From contig NC_080735.1 of NCBI RefSeq assembly GCF_019097595.1, positions 19,957,917 through 20,021,916 of the forward strand: a stretch of DNA of 64,000 bases, written 5' to 3'. This document shows positions 59,653-64,000 of the stretch, piece after piece. Below the pieces are notes generated by a model. It had not been told where the DNA came from, made no database searches, and saw only the letters and a list, made by a program, of their open reading frames with translations. Positions within the stretch are counted from its first letter, which is position 1; each line of letters starts with the position of its first letter. The translations under genes were made by a program, and so were the position numbers. Source of the DNA: Hemibagrus wyckioides. Its lineage: Eukaryota > Chordata > Actinopteri > Siluriformes > Bagridae.

Positions 59653-60476
59653 GTAAGAAAAAAAAACATGTTTTTTAATAGTTTCATTCATTCATCATCC
59701 TGAACTTTGAGAGGCTATGGCTAATAAGCTAATAAGGCTATGGCTTGTTGTGACTACCAACACACTGTACAAAGTATACACACAGTGTTAATTCTAGATT
59801 ATTAACCCCAAGGGTGTAACTTTGGTTTCAGAAGTGGAGGGGACACAAAATGGGGGAAAATGTTTTTGATTTGAATCCCAGTTCCTGCATTTATGTACAT
59901 TTAGGGAGTATGGTGATACAAAATCCAGGAAATAATTAAGTTGATTATAATGATAAATTCTGTCAAAAACAATAGTAGGCTACTATACTGTCTATATAAA
60001 AAAGATGTCTTACTTTCTTTATTGTTTAATAGCAGCCGATCACCAAGACTTGAGAAAATCATTTTATAAAGTCAAAAATGTTCACCATTAACGTTTTGTG
60101 TGTGAATAAAATGTAAATAATATGAGACTCAATTTCCACTGTTGAACAAACTTTTATTTTAAACTGTACCTGTGTAATGAAGTGCCAGAGGTGTTGGTTG
60201 TAGAATCCAGCGGTTTTATTTGCAGCAGAATCAACAGGCAAAAACGTGGTCAAGAAAAACAAAGTGCGAGTCAAAACCAGAAACACACTATAACAGGTAA
60301 ACAAGTCCGAAGCGCAAAACAGAACGGGTGAGCGAGAAACAAGCGAGGTCATACACAGTAATCCAAATAACACAAGGCAAGATCAGTGGTCAAAAAACAG
60401 GTGAGGTCAAGCACAGAAATCGAAGCAGAGATCATAAACTCTCAGTATGTCACAAGGGAACAATACTTAGCGTAGA

Positions 60477-61728
60477 TACACTATATTGCCAAAAGTATTC
60501 ACTTACCTGCCTTGACTCGCATATGAACTTAAGTGACATCCCATTCCTAATCCATAGGGTTCAATATGACATCGGTCCACCCTTTGCAGCTATAACAGCT
60601 TCAACTCTTCTGGGAAGGCTGTCCACAAGGTTTAGGAGTGTGTTTATGGGAATTTTTGACCATTCTTCCAGAAGCGCATTTGTGAGGTCACACACTGATG
60701 TTGGATGAGAAGGCCTGGCTCTCAGTCTCTGCTCTAATTCATCCCAAAGGTGTTCTATCGGGTTGAGGTCAGGACTCTGTGCAGGCCAGTCAAGTTCATC
60801 CACACCAGACTCTGTCATCCATGTCTTTATGGACCTTGCTTTGGTCACTGGTGCACAGTCATGTTGGAAGAGGAAGGGGCCAGCTCCAAACTGTTCCCAC
60901 AAAGTTGGGAGTATGGAATTGTCCAAAATGTCTTGGTATGCTGAAGCATTCAGAATTCCTTTCACTGGAACTAAGGGACCACGCCCAGCTCCTGAAAAAC
61001 AACCCCACACCATAATCCCCCCTCCACCAAACTTTACACTTGGCACAATGCAGTCAGACAAGTACCGTTCTCCTGGCAACCGCCAAACCCAGACTCGTCC
61101 ATCAGATTGCCAGATGGAGAAGCGCGATTCGTCACTCCAGAGAACGCGTCTCCACTGCTCTAGAGTCCAGTGGTGGCGTGCTTTACACCACTGCATCCGA
61201 CGCTTTGCATTGCACTTGGTGATGTATGGCTTGGATGCGGCTGCTCGGCCATGGAAACCCATTCCATGAAGCTCTCTGCATACTGTTCTTGAGCTAATCT
61301 GAAGGCCACATGAAGTTTGGAGGTCTGTAGCGATTGACTCTGCAGAAAGTTGGCGACCTCTTCGCACTATGCGCCTCAGCATCCGCTGACCCCGCTCCGT
61401 CAGTTTACGTGGCCTACCACTTCGTGGCTGAGTTGCTGTCGTTCCCAAACACTTCCACGTTCTTATAATACAGCTGACAGTTGACTGTGGAATATTTAGG
61501 AGCGAGGAAATTTCACGACTGGATTTGTTGCACAGGTGGCATCCTATCACAGTTCCACGCTGGAATTCACTGAGCTCCTGAGAGCGACCCATTCTTTCAC
61601 AAATGTTTGTAAAAACAGTCTGCATGCCTAGGTGCTTGATTTTATACACCTGTGGCCATGGAAGTGATTGGAACACCTGATTCTGATTATTTGGATGGGT
61701 GAGCGAATACTTTTGGCAATATAGTGTA
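60477..61728 (-). mobile_element. Third Tc1-like family, apparently intact
   Basis: Short inverted repeats begin TACACTATATTGCCAAAAGT and end with the inverse ACTTTTGGCAATATAGTGTA, bordered by TA. Total length 1252 bp. It encloses one uninterrupted transposase frame. From memory this terminus belongs to a Tc1-like family found widely in fish. It sits in an unclassified repeat whose halves flank it at about 60180-60476 and 61729-61800. Confidence 0.92.
60561..61592 (-). CDS. Tc1-like transposase, intact, 343 aa
   Basis: Cut-and-paste DNA transposase of the Tc1/mariner superfamily, acting in the nucleus on the terminal repeats of its own family. The preferred start is the Met of [13 protein letters not shown], which gives the usual Tc1 length of about 340 residues; the frame is open a further 28 codons upstream. 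Order: paired-like N-terminal helix-turn-helix, a GRPR hook (SGRPRKL), a second helix-turn-helix ([18 protein letters not shown]), then the catalytic core. The triad is visible: Asp in WSDESRF, Asp in FQHDCAPV, Glu in [11 protein letters not shown], with 34 residues between the second Asp and Glu (DD34E). It ends AAKGGPMSY. One departure from the remembered family pattern is APVT for APVH. No stop or frameshift. Whether it is expressed or active is unknown. Confidence 0.9.
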   Translation of the reverse strand: MGRSQELSEFQRGTVIGCHLCNKSSREISSLLNIPQSTVSCIIRTWKCLGTTATQPRSGRPRKLTERGQRMLRRIVRRGRQLSAESIATDLQTSCGLQISSRTVCRELHGMGFHGRAAASKPYITKCNAKRRMQWCKARHHWTLEQWRRVLWSDESRFSIWQSDGRVWVWRLPGERYLSDCIVPSVKFGGGGIMVWGCFSGAGRGPLVPVKGILNASAYQDILDNSILPTLWEQFGAGPFLFQHDCAPVTKARSIKTWMTESGVDELDWPAQSPDLNPIEHLWDELEQRLRARPSHPTSVCDLTNALLEEWSKIPINTLLNLVDSLPRRVEAVIAAKGGPMSY

Positions 61729-62036
61729 TGTGTGGGCGTGCTGCTTAAATGTCCATGGGAACCGGAAATAGATCACGTGACTAATCAGAACTCCGGTGAG
61801 GGTTGCCTTAGATGTTCAGATTCCCAATGGGAGGTGACAACCTGAAAATGTAAAATAAATGACTGTGAAATGAAATGAAATTAAATGAAAATAATTTTAC
61901 AGGATGTCTGTCAGAGACACATCCACCAAACTGCAGGGCTTTAGAATAGAAACAGCAGAAAGTTTTTATAAACTGTGTGTGTTACATAGCTATTATGTAT
62001 TATCACTTGCAGATAGACAGCAGCTACATTAATATA
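61729..62036. other. No gene seen; flank
   Basis: The first ~70 bases continue the unclassified repeat interrupted by the Tc1-like element. 61980-62036 is paralogous, inverted, to about 29065-29115. Confidence 0.55.
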
Positions 62037-63668
62037 GGGGAGAGCGGGGACGATTGCAACATGGGGCAGTTGCAACAAGGCTTATTTCTCCAATCAGGAA
62101 TGAGCTAGAGTGACAATACTCATACTGTACATGCTCAGTGAGCCCCTCCCCCCATCTGCAAGAAATCAGCCATGTGTGACCATTCCTTCTAGAACAAGCA
62201 AAATTCAAGTAAAAAAGTATTTTTTTTTAATGCTCAGAATTTTTCTCATACTGTTTAAACTGTTTTTGTGAAGCATTATTCATTCATATAATTTAAATCA
62301 GTGTTTTCTTAGCTTCTAATAGGCATAGCTAGCAAGTGTCAAAGCTGTTGTGTCTAGCTAGCATAGCAAGTTTTATCATGGCTGTCAGAGTAGGGACAGT
62401 TGCAACAAGGTGTTGCAACCATCCCACCTTGCTGTTGCAACAAATTTCATGCAAAAGATGTGTGGAACATGGATGAAACAGGGGTTACAACTGTCCAAAA
62501 CCCAGAAAATATTGTTGCCAGGCATGGCGGTAGACAGTTTGGGTCATCCACATCAGCAGAAAGAAGGACACTTGTGACCCTTGCTTGTGCAGTCAGTGGG
62601 GAATATGATCCCACCTCACTTTGTATTCCCTTGTGTCCATTTCAAAAAACATTTTATCCGTGATGGCCCACCTGGATGCATTGGAACAGCCAATGCATCC
62701 GGGTGGATGCTGGTAGAAGACTTTATCGTGTTTCTGAAGCATTTCCAACACCACAGTCCTCAGTGGATGCTAAAGTCCTGCTTATACTGGACAACCACTC
62801 ATCCCTTTTGTCTCTGACAGGAATAAATTTCTGTAGAGACAATGGAATTGTCTTGCTTTCCTTTCCACCTCACTGCTCTCACAAACTACAGCCACTGGAT
62901 CGTACTGCTTATGGTCCTCTAAAATGAGCTGTGAACTCTTTCTGTGCCTCATGGATGAAGAGCCACCCAGGGCTGACAATGTCAATTTATGACATTCCTG
63001 GGATTGTTAGGTTGGCCCTCCCTTTGGCAGCAACACCAGCAAATGTGCAGTTAGGTTTTAGGTGCACTGGCATTTGGCCATTTAATCAGGAGGTCTTCCA
63101 AGATGTTGACTTTGCACCATCTTTGGTGACAGACTATACTCCTCCATTCACTGCAGCTCCACCAGTTCCATCTGCCCTGCCTACACCTCCTGCAGATCCT
63201 GTCTCCAGCTGCTGTTGCTTAACCACTGCCACCTGTGCTGCCCACAACTGCTGGAACTGCACAAGAGACACCTTCCCATATCGATTTCTCACCTGAGAAC
63301 TATGACCTCACCCTACGACCTCTGTTAATTTTATTACTCTTTGTCTTTATCAGTTTAACCAATTTAACTCTGTCTGTTCACAAATAAAATAAAGAAATTG
63401 CAGTATGATGTTATATAATGTATTAATTTAATTACATTTTAATGAATGTTGCAACCGTCCCCTGTTAGGGGGTCAGTTGCAACATTTCACTTTGTCTGTT
63501 AAAGTTTACATTGTTCATATATTATTACACGTATGGATGTTACAACAATGTGGGTGAGTAGCTGACAGATTTAAGTGTAATATATTAAAATTTTGGCTTT
63601 CTACTAAAAACGGTCACTGAGAAACTGAAGAAAATACAAAAAGTGTTTCAACCGTCCCCGCTCTCCCC
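62037..63668 (+). mobile_element. Pogo/Tigger-like DNA transposon, decayed
   Basis: Terminal inverted repeats GGGGAGAGCGGGGACGATTG and, inverted, GGGGAGAGCGGGGACGGTTG are bordered by TA on both sides. Six exact GTTGCAAC palindromes lie near the two ends (62069, 62399, 62412, 62434, 63448, 63476). The paralogous segment at about 29060-29080 lacks the element and gives a matching empty site, confirming the borders. Confidence 0.85.
62445..63296 (+). pseudogene. Pogo/jerky-type DDE transposase, C-terminal part, broken
   Basis: Reads in three frames as a DDE_1 catalytic domain: VWNMDETGVTTVQNPENIVA (first Asp), TSAERRTLVTLACAVSGEYD, DGPPGCIGTANASGW, LLILDNHSS (second Asp), LLSFPPHCSHKLQPLDRTAY (third acidic residue, Asp), then IYDIPGIVRLALPLAATPAN and FRCTGIWPFN. 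These are hallmarks of pogo/Tigger/jerky-like transposases. The N-terminal CENP-B-like DNA-binding domains are absent (an internal deletion just before 62445), and frameshifts occur near 62620 and 62790 and a stop near 62925. Not functional. Confidence 0.85.
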
Positions 63669-64000
63669 TACAATTATATGAAAATGTTGATCATTAATTT
63701 AATAATTGTCTTTCATGCATAAACAACCACCCTTAGTTACTGAACAAATTAAAATATTTACATTCCTTGTGCTAATTTTCTGTGCAGCACAAATACCTAA
63801 AGTAGATCATTTTTATTCCTCCAACACTGTATTATAGCAGGGTAGGAATAACCATCTATAATCCTTACTTCTGTAATCCAAAAGGATGGAAAAATTGATA
63901 ATACAACAGACACACTACTTATCTGGTACACAGGATGCAAGATTGGCACACAATCTCACAAACATAAAAAAAATATATTAAAAACATTGTCCTCCATCTA
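63669..64000. other. No gene seen; duplicated receptor-intron flank
   Basis: Paralogous in inverted orientation to about 28760-29065, the DNA between the exon remnants of the receptor pseudogene. By that alignment, receptor tail exons could follow just beyond the right edge. Confidence 0.55.

Larger units (their letters stand above)
57914..60476. other. Downstream flank of gene 3; duplicated non-coding DNA
   Basis: AATAAA occurs at 58085-58090 and 58197-58202. 58040-58260 matches the gene 1 downstream flank. 58415-58490 is a LINE 3' tail with ATTGA units. 58705-58930 matches 49330-49560. 59180-59390 matches 46440-46680 inverted. 59810-60165 matches 20890-21250 inverted. 60180-60476 looks repetitive but was not classified. 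No gene seen. Confidence 0.6.

Noticed and set aside
60750..61269. Plus-strand open frames over the third Tc1-like element
   Set aside because: Antisense shadows of the intact transposase.

Overview
The window is AT-rich vertebrate nuclear DNA, almost certainly from a teleost fish. The evidence is short introns (many 87-90 nt) with GT-AG borders, several Tc1-like transposon families typical of fish, L2/CR1-type LINE fragments, a tRNA-derived SINE, dense microsatellites, and receptor exons that read as fish CD22/Siglec-like proteins. The species cannot be fixed from sequence alone; an otophysan such as a catfish is a guess. There are no prokaryotic features.

The main content is a cluster of three apparently intact immunoglobulin-superfamily receptor genes: gene 1 (+, 21480-25669, 11 coding exons, 563 residues), gene 2 (-, 33872-41282, 13 coding exons, 861 residues) and gene 3 (+, 51866-57913, 10 coding exons, 578 residues). 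Each has a signal-peptide exon, a Siglec-like V domain, a second Ig domain, 3-6 C2-type domains on phase-1 exons, a transmembrane exon and a tyrosine-bearing tail. The tails differ. Gene 2 carries ITIM-like motifs, gene 3 has two ITAM-spaced YxxL pairs, and gene 1 has only weak tyrosine motifs. Gene 3 looks mosaic: its 5' part matches gene 2 and its 3' part matches gene 1. A decayed fourth copy lies at 28533-29375 (-), and orphan promoter/5'-UTR-like segments of the same family are scattered through the window.

Layout: 1-1472 holds simple repeats and a Ty3/gypsy gag-protease relic. 1473-12540 is a ~3 kb tandem array of four Tc1-like elements separated by three near-identical spacers, with the last element carrying a nested Harbinger-like MITE. 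12541-21479 holds LINE remnants, a second Tc1-like family and duplicated flank. 21480-25950 is gene 1. 25950-33500 holds LINEs, a SINE and the receptor pseudogene. 33872-41282 is gene 2. 41283-51865 is a divergent intergenic region whose arms form a large inverted repeat, interrupted by LINEs, one nested inside another. 51866-57913 is gene 3. 57914-64000 is duplicated flank with a Tc1-like element whose transposase is intact and a decayed pogo-like element.

The genes probably arose by tandem and inverted duplication, with exon-level tandem duplication (a 347-bp exon-intron unit) setting the number of Ig domains. All three probably act as cell-surface receptors on leukocytes with opposing (inhibitory or activating) signalling tails. 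Expression, ligand and function are inference.
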